A DNA stretch of 64,000 nucleotides. Origin: WHSW01 sp963846565. GTDB taxonomy: Bacteria; Actinomycetota; Thermoleophilia; Solirubrobacterales; 70-9. This document shows, in pieces, positions 10,640-21,480 of this stretch. A program made the translations under genes and the position numbers. Position 1 is the stretch's first letter. Each line of letters opens with the position of its first letter. The notes under the pieces were generated by a model. It saw nothing but the letters and a program-made list of their open reading frames with translations, made no database searches and had not been told where the DNA came from. The stretch spans positions 434,001 through 498,000 of the forward strand of contig CAWJWL010000005.1 of NCBI GenBank assembly GCA_963846565.1. The letters run 5' to 3'.

Positions 10640-10862
10640 TTCGAGACCCCGGTGATCATCGCGACCACCTGCTCGGCATCGAGATCGGCCACCGGCCGCG
10701 TGCCCGCGTGCTGGCCTCGCCGCAGCCCACACACCCGGGCTGCGATCCGCAGCACATGGCTGACGATGGCCTTGCCTCGATCTCGCGCGCCGCCGCGTCG
10801 AGCGTCCTGCCCAACCCGTCGCGCCGGCGAGAGAGCAGGTCCAGGAGCGTCGCGTCAGGCAT
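10636..10862 (-). pseudogene. Truncated sugar ABC-transporter ATPase remnant
   Basis: An ATG overlapping the ROK stop codon opens a short frame (PDATLLDLLSRRRDGLG). After a shift near 10780, the other frame reads AIVSHVLRIAARVCGLRRG, then GTRPVADLDAEQVVAMITG and a stop overlapping the SIS gene start. This ending closely resembles the C-terminus of RbsA/XylG-type sugar ABC ATPases (the SH-x-x-x-V-x-x-ADR-x-x-x-LRRGR and E-x-V-x-x-ITG patterns). Walker motifs are absent. I read it as the tail of a lost transporter gene between repressor and isomerase. It could also be a short hypothetical gene. Confidence 0.45.
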
Positions 10863-12099
10863 CGACCTCTGCTTCCTCCGTCGGTGCGAGCGCGGGATCC
10901 CCGCCGCGCCCATCGGGCAGGGCAAGCGCCGGACTGCGGGGGGCGCTGAAGAGCGACTCATGGGCCATGCGAAGGGCGAGGCCGGTGGCGCCGATCAGCG
11001 CCGCCCTGGGACCCAATGCCGGCGCGTCGACGACGATCGGCCTCGAGCTGAGCCGTTGGACCCACCCGCGTACCCCGGCGAGGATGACCGGCTGAGACCC
11101 GACGTCGCCACCGAGCAAGACGATGCGCGGATCGCAGACCGAGACCACCGCGAGGACCGCTTCGGCCAGGGCTCTGCTCGATTCGTCGATCACGCTCGCC
11201 GCCGGTTCTTCGCCTGCCTCGGCTGCGGCGAGAACGTCGGGGATCGAGACGGTGTTGACGTCGACGTCGCTCGCGGCGGCGAACCGCCGCGCGATCCCGG
11301 GCCCGGAGGCGAAGTGCTCGAGCGCTCCGCGAGATTGCGTAGCGGGCTCGGCCGGATCGGCCCCGAGTGGCATGAACCCGATCTCGCCGGCGGCGCCCCC
11401 CGTTCCCAGCCGTAGCTCCCCGTCGGCGACGAGTCCCATCCCGATTCCGGTGCCGACGGCGATGCAGACGAAGTCGTCGAGGCCACGCGCGGCGCCCTGC
11501 CATCCCTCGCCGAGCGCCGCGAGGTTCACGTCGTTGCGCGCCGAGGCCTGCACGCCGAGACGGTCGGAGAGCTCGAGACCGAGGTTCACGCCCTCGAGAT
11601 CGGGGAGGTTCGGCGAGAGGTGGATCTCGCCGCTCTGCGGGTCCGGAACGCCCGGGACGCCGAGTGCGACGGCGATGAGCGTCTCCCAGGGGCTCTCACT
11701 CTCGTCCCCGAGCGCCCGACAAAGCCGCTCCACCTGGTCGACCGTGCTCCCGGGACCCGGCTCGGTCGGCTCGACCCGCTCCGCGAGGATCACGCCGTCG
11801 AGGCCCGTGATCGCGCCCCGGACCTTCGTGCCGCCGACTTCGAAGCCGGCCACGTGACTCGCCCGCGGGCGGAGCTCGTAGTCGACCGCCGTTCGCCCCA
11901 CGCGGCCGGAAGTGCGCCCTGCCTCATGGATCCACCCGGCATGCTCGAACTCGCGAACGATCTCCGAGATCGTCGGCTTCGATATCGCCAGGCGCTCGGC
12001 CAGCTTCGCCCGCGAGATCGGACCGAGCTGGATGATGGCGTCGATCACGAGTTGGCTGTTGACGCGGCGGGCGGAGGGTCTGCTGGCGGTTTCCATCAT
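10855..12099 (-). CDS. ROK-family transcriptional repressor
   Basis: The 414-residue protein has an N-terminal winged helix-turn-helix (residues about 10-65, LAERLAISKPTISEIVREFE). A ROK sugar-kinase-like domain follows (EVGGTKVRGAITGLDG, VALGVPGVPDPQSG, AVGTGIGMGLV). The usual ROK zinc motif (C-x-C-G-x-x-G-C) is not present; the corresponding segment reads GFMPLGADPAEPATQSRGALE. Such proteins repress carbohydrate genes and respond to a sugar. The adjacent SIS isomerase suggests an amino sugar or its phosphate as signal. It is divergent from clpB. Confidence 0.88.
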   Translation of the reverse strand: MMETASRPSARRVNSQLVIDAIIQLGPISRAKLAERLAISKPTISEIVREFEHAGWIHEAGRTSGRVGRTAVDYELRPRASHVAGFEVGGTKVRGAITGLDGVILAERVEPTEPGPGSTVDQVERLCRALGDESESPWETLIAVALGVPGVPDPQSGEIHLSPNLPDLEGVNLGLELSDRLGVQASARNDVNLAALGEGWQGAARGLDDFVCIAVGTGIGMGLVADGELRLGTGGAAGEIGFMPLGADPAEPATQSRGALEHFASGPGIARRFAAASDVDVNTVSIPDVLAAAEAGEEPAASVIDESSRALAEAVLAVVSVCDPRIVLLGGDVGSQPVILAGVRGWVQRLSSRPIVVDAPALGPRAALIGATGLALRMAHESLFSAPRSPALALPDGRGGDPALAPTEEAEVDA

Positions 12100-12127
12100 T
12101 AGTTAGGACGCTTTACAAATCAACCGT
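12100..12127 (-). promoter_or_regulatory. Possible ROK autoregulatory operator
   Basis: Directly upstream of the ROK ATG the reverse strand reads CCTAACTAA, which resembles half of the TTAGTTT-N-AAACTAA operators bound by XylR/NagC-type ROK repressors. The surrounding 28 bp are AT-rich against a GC-rich background. No convincing second half-site is seen. Confidence 0.3.
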
Positions 12128-12207
12128 ACCACGGCTGAGCTCGGCTCCGGCCCGAGCCCGAACTCCGGTGGACAGGCACGCGCGTTCACTAGATCTTATG
12201 CGAGACC

Positions 12208-12239
12208 ACTTAGATTTCTTTCTACGAGCCTGCTAGGCT
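12208..12239 (+). promoter_or_regulatory. clpB promoter sharing the dnaK upstream motif
   Basis: ACTTAGATTT at 12208-12217 repeats the block upstream of dnaK. A -10-like TAGGCT lies at 12234-12239, about 18 bp downstream of the TTAGAT core. Only nine bases separate the -10 from the clpB ATG and no ribosome-binding site is visible, so the transcript is probably leaderless or nearly so. Control by HspR is inferred from the shared motif. Confidence 0.5.
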
Positions 12240-12248
12240 TGAACGCAG

Positions 12249-14852
<2,604 letters not shown>

Positions 14853-14861
14853 TCAGGCGCC

Positions 14862-15257
14862 GTGACGGGGGATCTCGGCGACATGACCCGCGAGGGCTAT
14901 CTGGAGTTCAACGCAGGCGATGTCGAGGCTCTGGCCGCGCGGCTTGCTCCCGACTTCCAGTGGAACGAGGCGGCCGAGATCCCGGGGCGGAAGACCTGTG
15001 AGAACCGGGACGAGTTCGTCCGCTACATGCGCGGCTTCGAGCTGCTCTGGGAGGAGTTCGGCTTCGACGCGGAGGTGGTCGAGAGCAACGGCGAGGACCT
15101 CGTCTACGCCAAGGTCCGAGCGCGTGGGCGCGGGAAGGCGAGCGACGAGGCCGTCGAGTTCGTCATCCACCACGTGTGGCGGCTTCGGGACGGGCTGTAC
15201 TCGCGGATGGACGCCTACCTGGACGAGGACGAGGCCCGCCACGCGGCAGGCGTCTAG
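14862..15257 (+). CDS. SnoaL-like / NTF2-fold protein
   Basis: The 131-residue single-domain protein starts at a GTG 9 bp after clpB. The pattern YLEFNAGDVEALAARLAPDFQW, a central RDEFVRYMRGF and the closing VWRLRDGLYSRMDAYLDEDEA fits the SnoaL-like NTF2 fold. These are often small isomerases, hydrolases or ligand-binding proteins. No substrate can be assigned. Two further members occur in this window (31495-31893 and 44154-44531). Confidence 0.75.
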   Translation: MTGDLGDMTREGYLEFNAGDVEALAARLAPDFQWNEAAEIPGRKTCENRDEFVRYMRGFELLWEEFGFDAEVVESNGEDLVYAKVRARGRGKASDEAVEFVIHHVWRLRDGLYSRMDAYLDEDEARHAAGV

Positions 15258-15260
15258 CCC

Positions 15261-18200
15261 TCAGTCGACCCGGCTCAACTCCACGACCGCGCGCTCCCAC
15301 CGCGCCGCCGAGACGACGTCCCCCTTCCCTTCGTAGAGCTCGCCGGCGCACGCGGCGGGCTCGCGCGCATCGGCGTCGGCGCCGGCGCCGATCAGCGTCA
15401 GGGCGAGGCCGGCGAGCGAATCGGCGTGCAGGAGCACGGTGTCGGTGCGCTCGGCAAGCGCGACCGCGCCGCGAGCGATTCGCTCCGCCTCCGCGTGGTC
15501 GCAACTGCGCCCGAGCGCCGCCGCTCGCGCCAGCCGCCACTTGACCTGCCCGTCGATGTCGTCGGGCGCCGCGACCCGCTCCGCCTCCTCGGTGAGCGCG
15601 ATCGCCTCGGTCAGCCTGCCCTGGGGCACCAGCGCCCCGGCCAGCATCGGCGCGACCGTTGCGAGGATGTGATCGGCGCCGACCTCCTTGAAGAACTCGT
15701 AGGCCGGCCGCAGCTCGCGCTCGGCACCGGCGGGATTGGAGGCCAGGGGCTCGACGGCGGCGGTCGAGATCGGCATGTAGGCCAGGTGTGAGGGCCGCCC
15801 GAGCGGCTCGAACACCGCACGGGCCTCGGCGAACGCGTCCTGCGCATCCGGGACGTGGCCGGCGCGCGCGAGCATCTCCCCCATCCGCGTCAGCACGCTG
15901 CCCTCGAGCGAGCGATTGCCTCGCGCGCGGGCCCAGGCGAGGTCCTCGCGACAGCGCTCGATCACCTCGACGCACGGCGCCGGGCCGAAGACCGAGGCGT
16001 GCAGGAGCCAGTAGCGGATCCAGGCCTCGACCCCGGGATCACCGGCCTCGCGTGCATAGGAGAGCGCGTGCTCGAACGCCTCCTGAGCCGCGGCCTGCTC
16101 GCCACGATCCGAGTGCGCCTTGCCGTGCAGGTGCCACGCCTTCGCCGCGCCGACGTCGTCGCCGAGGTCGGAGAAGACCCGGATCAGATCCGCCGCCTCG
16201 CTGCGCCCGTTCGCCGCCCACCAGTGCGGGCTCGTCAGCCTGCGGAGGTTGACCTCGAGCACTCGGACCTCGGCGTCGAGGCGCGGATCTCCGGCGCTCT
16301 CGGCAGCCCTCCGTGCATCGGCGAGCACCTCCTCGGCGCGGGCGGTGTCGCCGCCGCGGACCAGCGAGGTGCCGAGCTCGAGCAGGGGCTCGAGCCGGGT
16401 CGGGTCGGCCTCGCCGAGCAGCGCGACGACGCGGCCGAAGAACATCGCGGCGGCGTCCTCGTCCTGGCGGGCCGCGGACCGGCGGCCGGCGGAGGTGAGG
16501 TGCTCGACCGCGCGGGTGGCGAGCCGGCCCGCCTCGTCGCCGCGGCGCAGCAGCGCCGAGCTGTAGAGCGCGGCCGCCTCGTAGTGGTAGCCCACGATCT
16601 CCTCGACCTCCCCGAGGCGGTCAGAGAACCAGGTCTCGAGCCAGTCGGCTACGCGCTCGTGGAGCTCCGCCCGGCGGCCCTTCGGAATCGACTCGTAGAC
16701 GGCGTCGCGGAGCAGCATGTGGCGGAAGTGGAGCATGTCGCCGCGCGCGCCGTACCGGCGGACCGGCTCGATCACCAGCTTGCGGCGCAAGGTCAAGAGC
16801 GCCCGCGCGGCCGAGTCGCCGGCCAGCTCCTCGAGCGGCGCAGCCCAGAACTCCATCCCGATCACGGCGGCCAGCTCGGCGCACCGGCGCTCCGGGCCCG
16901 AGAGGCTGTCCACCCGTGCGGCGAGCAGCGCCTCGATCGTCGCCGGCACCGCGAGCTCGGCCGCCGGATCGGCGGCCTGCCAGCCGTCGCCGTTGACAGT
17001 CAGCTGACCGTCGTCGATCAGCTTGTGCAGCACCTGTTCGACGAAGAGCGGGTTTCCGGCCGCGAGCTCGACCAGGCGCCCCCGGAAGCGCTCGGGCAGA
17101 GCGTCGCCGATCATCCGCTCGACCATCGTGTCGGTCTCATCGGCCGAGAGCGGGCGGAGCGAGATCGTCGTCGGGCAGCGCACCTCCCACCCCTCGCGCG
17201 CCTCGAGGAGCTCGAAGCGGCCCATGCAGACCAGCAGGACCGGGCCTTCGACGCCGTCGGCGAGCTCGAGCACCAGGTCGAGCAGCCTCGTCTCCGCCCA
17301 GTGGAGGTCATCGAGGATGACGATCACGGGTCCGCGGGCGGCGATGATCTCAAGCAGCCGGCGGACGGCCCAGCCGGACTGCTCACCCGGTTGGTCGGCG
17401 GCCTCGAGCCCCACCAGCTGCGCGAGGTGGCTCGCGATCGCCTCTCCCTCGGAGTCGGCCGCGAGCACGGCGTCGAGCTTCGCCCGCCGCTCGGCGGTCG
17501 AATCGTCCTCCTCAATCCCGGCGGCGGCCCGGATCACGTCGGCCAGCGCCCAGTAGGTGATCCCCTCCCCGTAGGAGAGGCAGCGGCCGACGAGCAGCGT
17601 CACTCGTCGCTCGTAGCGGGCCGCGAGCTCGTCGACGAGCCGCGACTTGCCAACGCCGGCATCGCCGAGGACCGAGACGAACTCGCACGAGCCGCGGGCG
17701 GCAGCGCGCTCGAATGCGACCGTGAGCAGACCGAGCTCGCGGCCGCGCCCGACCAGCGGACGCTCGGCGAGCGACTCGACCGCGGGGCCGGCATCGAGAC
17801 CGAGTACACGGTAGGCGCGCATCGGCTCGGTGCGGCCGCGCAGCTCGAGCTCGCCGGCCGGCTCCGTCCGCACCTCTCGGCTGACAAGGCGGTGCGTCTC
17901 GGCACCGATCAGGATCTGGTCCTTGGGCGCGTGGGCCTGGAGCCGGGCGGCGACGTTCATCGGGTCGCCGAGGCTGACCGCGCGCCCCGCGACCGCGCGC
18001 CCGACGACGATCGTCCCGGTGTTGACGCCGATCCGCATCTCGAGGCGGCCGCCGATCCGCGCCTGGACCTCGTCGTTGAGGCGGTCGAGCGCGCTCAGCA
18101 TCTCGCCGGCGGCGGTGACCGCGCGCAGCGCGTCGTCGCCGTGCGCGCGCTCGGCGCCAAAGACCCCCATCACCCCGTCTCCGGCGAGATGCTCGACCAT

Positions 18201-18494
18201 GCCACCGTGCGCCTCGACGACAAGCGCCATCCGCTCGAGGAAGGTCAGGACGAGCTCGCGGAACACCTCGGGGTCGAGCCGCTCGGCGAGGCCGGTCGAG
18301 CCGACCAGGTCGGCGAAGACGGCGGTGATCTTCTTGCGGAACTCTCCGCTACGGGAGCTGATGGCGCAATTCCCCGGGTAGGTCCGAGGAATGATCTCAC
18401 GCTCGGCGCGGTCGCAGCGTCTGCCCGCGCCGCGACGCTGGCGCGGGTCTAGGGCTGGAGGTTCGCGATGTAGGTCGAGCCCCAACTGTCGCAC
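15261..18494 (-). CDS. Class III cyclase - AAA ATPase - TPR regulator
   Basis: This large fusion protein begins with a class III nucleotidyl cyclase domain. Metal-binding Asp residues lie in AVFADLVGSTG and HLAGDGVMGVFG, and NVAARLQ supplies the transition-state Asn and Arg. An AAA/STAND ATPase follows (Walker A GDAGVGKSRLV, Walker B VIVILDDLHWAE), then a long helical TPR-like region to the C-terminus. Such proteins couple cAMP synthesis or sensing to an ATPase scaffold. No C-terminal LuxR-type HTH is seen. The start is unclear: the only in-frame ATG (18494) overlaps the upstream gene by 46 bp, and the conserved region begins about 50 residues later. A start near 18390 or an undetected indel is possible. 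Confidence 0.85.
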   Translation of the reverse strand: MRQLGLDLHREPPALDPRQRRGAGRRCDRAEREIIPRTYPGNCAISSRSGEFRKKITAVFADLVGSTGLAERLDPEVFRELVLTFLERMALVVEAHGGMVEHLAGDGVMGVFGAERAHGDDALRAVTAAGEMLSALDRLNDEVQARIGGRLEMRIGVNTGTIVVGRAVAGRAVSLGDPMNVAARLQAHAPKDQILIGAETHRLVSREVRTEPAGELELRGRTEPMRAYRVLGLDAGPAVESLAERPLVGRGRELGLLTVAFERAAARGSCEFVSVLGDAGVGKSRLVDELAARYERRVTLLVGRCLSYGEGITYWALADVIRAAAGIEEDDSTAERRAKLDAVLAADSEGEAIASHLAQLVGLEAADQPGEQSGWAVRRLLEIIAARGPVIVILDDLHWAETRLLDLVLELADGVEGPVLLVCMGRFELLEAREGWEVRCPTTISLRPLSADETDTMVERMIGDALPERFRGRLVELAAGNPLFVEQVLHKLIDDGQLTVNGDGWQAADPAAELAVPATIEALLAARVDSLSGPERRCAELAAVIGMEFWAAPLEELAGDSAARALLTLRRKLVIEPVRRYGARGDMLHFRHMLLRDAVYESIPKGRRAELHERVADWLETWFSDRLGEVEEIVGYHYEAAALYSSALLRRGDEAGRLATRAVEHLTSAGRRSAARQDEDAAAMFFGRVVALLGEADPTRLEPLLELGTSLVRGGDTARAEEVLADARRAAESAGDPRLDAEVRVLEVNLRRLTSPHWWAANGRSEAADLIRVFSDLGDDVGAAKAWHLHGKAHSDRGEQAAAQEAFEHALSYAREAGDPGVEAWIRYWLLHASVFGPAPCVEVIERCREDLAWARARGNRSLEGSVLTRMGEMLARAGHVPDAQDAFAEARAVFEPLGRPSHLAYMPISTAAVEPLASNPAGAERELRPAYEFFKEVGADHILATVAPMLAGALVPQGRLTEAIALTEEAERVAAPDDIDGQVKWRLARAAALGRSCDHAEAERIARGAVALAERTDTVLLHADSLAGLALTLIGAGADADAREPAACAGELYEGKGDVVSAARWERAVVELSRVD

Positions 18495-19240
18495 TCGAAC
18501 TCACCGACGACGTTGGGAATGCCCGTGGCGTTGAAGAGGCCGCCGACAACCACATCCAGAACCGCCTGACCGTTCTCGATCGGTCCCTCGATCGAGAACT
18601 CGGTGTCGTCGTCGGGCGCATAGAAGACGTCCAGGTGACCCTGCTTCACGTTGCCGGTGAGAGCGCCGACGTGGACGAGGAGCACGTCGGTGAGGCCGTC
18701 GCCGTCGTAGTCGTCCCAGCACTCGGTGTCGACGTCGACGACCGTGTTGAGGACGTCGACCCCGTCGCCCTGTCGCACGAGGTCGAAGCTGATCGCCCGG
18801 CCGGCATCATTGGTGCCCGCGTAGTGGCCGAGCAGGTCGGCGCTGATCCCGGCGTCGGCGAGAAGGTCGGCGGGGAGGCTGAAGCGACGCTTGGCCGCAG
18901 CGCAGCCGGGACGGGCGACACGGAGGGAGCCCTTCGCCTTCGCTCCCGTGAACAGGCGGCCCTTGACCACCGCGCTCGCCCCACCGCGCTTTGCCTCGGT
19001 GCCGCTGAAGCGCCCGTCCGCTCGCAGCTTCAGGCGCACGGCGCCCTTGCCCGCGGCACAGCCGCGCTTGATCGAGTAGCGAAAGCTCGCCCGCGTCGTT
19101 GTCTTCGGCTTCAGCGTTGCCGTGCCGCCGCGGACCTTGCCGTCGTAGTCGGTGCCGGCCGCTGCGGCCGGGACGCCCGCGATCGCGACGAGCACGGCAC
19201 TGGTCCCGATCGCGAGGTGGGTGAGGAGTCGGCGGCGCAT
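18449..19240 (-). CDS. Secreted protein A with Ca-binding-like loop
   Basis: A signal peptide (about residues 1-29, ending VPAAAA) starts at the ATG at 19240. Residues 30-140 are basic, with three spaced Cys residues (KRGCAAGKG and ARPGCAAAKRR). The C-terminal 130 residues are clearly related to the neighbouring gene at 19272-19763. They share an ECW-D-x-x-x-DGL-x-D core (here DDYDGDGLTD, like an EF-hand or thrombospondin type 3 calcium loop), DVFYAPDDDTEFSIEG, and a final Cys in ECDSWGSTYIA. The conserved Cys pair may form a disulfide. I recognise no named family. Confidence 0.7.
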   Translation of the reverse strand: MRRRLLTHLAIGTSAVLVAIAGVPAAAAGTDYDGKVRGGTATLKPKTTTRASFRYSIKRGCAAGKGAVRLKLRADGRFSGTEAKRGGASAVVKGRLFTGAKAKGSLRVARPGCAAAKRRFSLPADLLADAGISADLLGHYAGTNDAGRAISFDLVRQGDGVDVLNTVVDVDTECWDDYDGDGLTDVLLVHVGALTGNVKQGHLDVFYAPDDDTEFSIEGPIENGQAVLDVVVGGLFNATGIPNVVGEFECDSWGSTYIANLQP

Positions 19241-19271
19241 CACAGGCTCGGGTCGAGGGCCAGGCTCGCGT

Positions 19272-19763
19272 CTAACGGCGGGTGGCGGTATAGGTCTCGC
19301 CCCAGTTGTCGCACTGCAGGGGCCCGGCCGCGCTGTGCATCCCGTAGTAGTCCCAGGAGCCGCCGATGACGGCGTTGAGGCGGGCGACGCCCTTCTTGAT
19401 CGTCCCCTCGACGACGTACTCCGTGTCGTCATCGGGCGAGTAGAAGACCTCGACTTCGCCGGCCCCCGTGACCTTTCCGGCCAGATCGAAGACGTGGGCG
19501 ATCAGGGTGTCCGCGAGGCCGTCGAGGTTGACGTCGCTCCAGCACTCGGTCTCGACGTCGATCGCAAGGTTTTCGAGCCGGACCCTCTTGCCGGCCTTGA
19601 CGACGTCGAACGCGATCGGGCGGCCGGCGGCGCTCGCGCCTTCGTAGTGGCCGGTCTTGACCGTCGGCTTACCGCTGCCGGAGCTGTTTCCGGCGAGGGC
19701 GCCAGAGGCGGCGATCGAGGCTGACAAGAGGGCAAGGGCGGTGATCGCGAGAGTTCTCTTCAT
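19272..19763 (-). CDS. Secreted protein B, paralogue of protein A
   Basis: The 163-residue product has a signal peptide (residues about 1-24, ending SGALA) followed directly by the domain shared with the gene at 18449-19240. Shared features are HYEGASAAGRPIAFDVV, ETECWSDVNLDGLAD, VEVFYSPDDDTEYVVEG and QCDNWGETYTA. It lacks the basic Cys-containing insert of its neighbour. The two genes are tandem, 31 bp apart on the same strand, and probably arose by duplication. Function is unknown; an extracellular, possibly calcium-stabilised domain is an inference. Confidence 0.7.
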   Translation of the reverse strand: MKRTLAITALALLSASIAASGALAGNSSGSGKPTVKTGHYEGASAAGRPIAFDVVKAGKRVRLENLAIDVETECWSDVNLDGLADTLIAHVFDLAGKVTGAGEVEVFYSPDDDTEYVVEGTIKKGVARLNAVIGGSWDYYGMHSAAGPLQCDNWGETYTATRR

Positions 19764-19870
19764 GCTCCGCGCATCGGCACCGGCGGGCTGAATGGGCAGT
19801 GATCCAGCCTCGACCTGGACGAATGCATGAGCCGAGAACCCGAAACCGGCATGAACTGAGGCCCTCGAGT

Positions 19871-19892
19871 GATCCGGGGCAGCCCCCGGATC
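19871..19892 (-). terminator. Hairpin downstream of the glycosidase gene
   Basis: A 9-bp perfect stem (GATCCGGGG with its complement) and a 4-nt loop lie in the 244-bp gap between the secreted protein B gene and the glycosidase, about 115 bp after the glycosidase stop. It has no U-tract. A terminator is the simplest reading. Nothing else is evident in this gap. Confidence 0.5.
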
Positions 19893-20007
19893 AGGTGCTC
19901 GCCCGGCTACGTACCCGGCGTCCCCGTCCGGGGCGTAGAAGCGGATCTGCGTGGCGAGGACCGCGATCGCGAGCGTTTCACGATCAAGGTCACCTCAGGA
20001 CCGTGGC

Positions 20008-21372
20008 TCAGCCCTGGCGCCAGACCAGGCTGCGGTCGGCGCCGATCTTGGCCCGCAGCCTCGCGCGGCCCTCGAGCTTCACCTTGTCCTTGAAGACGGC
20101 GTCGGCCCGCACCTTGAACGACGTCACCTTCTCCCATTTGCCCTTGCGCTTCCGCTGCACCGCGAGGCGGCCGGACTCGGGCGCGATCCCCCACAGCTGC
20201 AGCTTCCGCTTCCCCTTGCGCTGGGTGACGAACGGGAAGCGCATCGCCGTGAACGACGGCTTCGCCTCGCCGTTGCTGAGGAAGACGCCGGTCGCGGTGT
20301 CGCTGAACTGATCCCCGGCGAGCGGCGGGGAGTCCCGCACCTGGAGGTTCATGACGACGCTCGCACCCTGCTTCCAAAGCAGGTACAGCGCCTGCTGGAT
20401 GAAGCGCGCCTGCTCTTGCAGAGGAACGCCCTCGAACGTATCGGGCGGATCGCTCTCCCACCAGATCTCGGTCACCCAGACCGGATGACTGCCAGCGGTG
20501 CCGGTGCGGCCGGCCGCCTCGGCCTCGCGCAGCAGCGCGACCAGGTTGCCGAGGTCCGGGGTCGAGACGTCGTCCGGGTCGACCGCGCTGCGCTTGGGTC
20601 CGCCCGAGGTGTTGATCGGATGGTGGGCGAGAATGTCGAAGTTCGCCCTTCCGGCGCACGGCGTGGCGCAGAGGACGCCGCGCCAGAACGTGAGCGGACG
20701 CGTTCTCGAGCCGCCGGGCGGGTCGCCGTAGGGCGCGGTGCCCGCGGTCAGGACCTGGTTATCGGGGTTGACCGCCTTGATCGCGCCGTAGGCGGCGTTG
20801 ATGAGATCGGTGTAGATCGCCGCGCTCTGCGCCTGCGGGTTCAGGTAGGTGGTCAGGTTGGGCTCGTTCCAGATCTGGAAGTAGCGCACCCTGGGCAGGG
20901 TGTCGGGGGCTGCGAAGGAGCCCGAGTACCTGGTCGCAAGCGCGGTGGCGAAGTTCGCAAGCGCCGCCGGCTGCGGGTTCCAGGAGCCCGCGGGAGTGCC
21001 GGCGGGGCGGTTCGCCCCCTCGGCCCAGGCCGGGGCGCGGTAGACAGTCAGGACCACGTCGAGGCCACGCTTTGCCGCCTCGCGCACGGCGGTGTCATAG
21101 GGAGCGAAGTTGTAAGCGGGGTCGGCCGGGTTCGTAGGGTTCGCGGGCGAGCTCGGGGCGGCCGTTCGCCACAACACGTTGACGCGGACGATGCCCGCGT
21201 TCGCGTCGACCGTCCGGTCGAAGGCGAACTCGCGCCCGGCGGTGTTCCCGTCGGTGTAGAGCGGGTCGACGAAGCCGGTTTCGAGCCCACGCGCGCCGAT
21301 CGCCGGCGCCGCTGCCCACAAGAGGACGACGGCAACCGTCGCCACAATCCAAGCACTCAGATCCCTGCGCAT
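20008..21372 (-). CDS. Secreted clan GH-A glycoside hydrolase
   Basis: The 454-residue protein has a signal peptide (residues 1-26, WAAAPAIGA). A TIM-barrel glycosidase pattern follows: acid/base Glu in FQIWNEPN and a probable nucleophile Glu in VWVTEIWWES. Other barrel strands are recognisable (DVVLTVYRAPAW, FDILAHHPI). This arrangement fits GH39/GH5-like members of clan GH-A acting on extracellular polysaccharide. The last 100 residues form a basic accessory region (RKGKRKLQLWGIAPESGR). It lies between the RTX gene and the secreted paralogues, all on one strand, in a block of exported proteins. Confidence 0.78.
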   Translation of the reverse strand: MRRDLSAWIVATVAVVLLWAAAPAIGARGLETGFVDPLYTDGNTAGREFAFDRTVDANAGIVRVNVLWRTAAPSSPANPTNPADPAYNFAPYDTAVREAAKRGLDVVLTVYRAPAWAEGANRPAGTPAGSWNPQPAALANFATALATRYSGSFAAPDTLPRVRYFQIWNEPNLTTYLNPQAQSAAIYTDLINAAYGAIKAVNPDNQVLTAGTAPYGDPPGGSRTRPLTFWRGVLCATPCAGRANFDILAHHPINTSGGPKRSAVDPDDVSTPDLGNLVALLREAEAAGRTGTAGSHPVWVTEIWWESDPPDTFEGVPLQEQARFIQQALYLLWKQGASVVMNLQVRDSPPLAGDQFSDTATGVFLSNGEAKPSFTAMRFPFVTQRKGKRKLQLWGIAPESGRLAVQRKRKGKWEKVTSFKVRADAVFKDKVKLEGRARLRAKIGADRSLVWRQG

Positions 21373-21428
21373 AGCCCAACGTACGAAGACCGGCCGCGAA
21401 TGCTGACGTTCGCCGACCTCCCGGAACG

Positions 21429-21457
21429 ACGACGGCCGCGCTGAGCGCGGCCGTCGT
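21429..21457 (-). terminator. 13-bp perfect hairpin terminator
   Basis: The stem ACGACGGCCGCGC pairs perfectly with its complement across a TGA loop, 24 bp after the RTX gene stop. There is no U-tract. It separates the RTX gene from the glycosidase promoter region. Confidence 0.75.
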
Positions 21458-21480
21458 GCTTGCTCCAGGTGTGCGAACGA

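Noticed and set aside
15855..18452. 865-codon open frame antisense to the cyclase-ATPase gene
   Set aside because: It is a shadow caused by high GC codon bias. The translation has no recognisable motif, while the opposite strand encodes clear catalytic domains.
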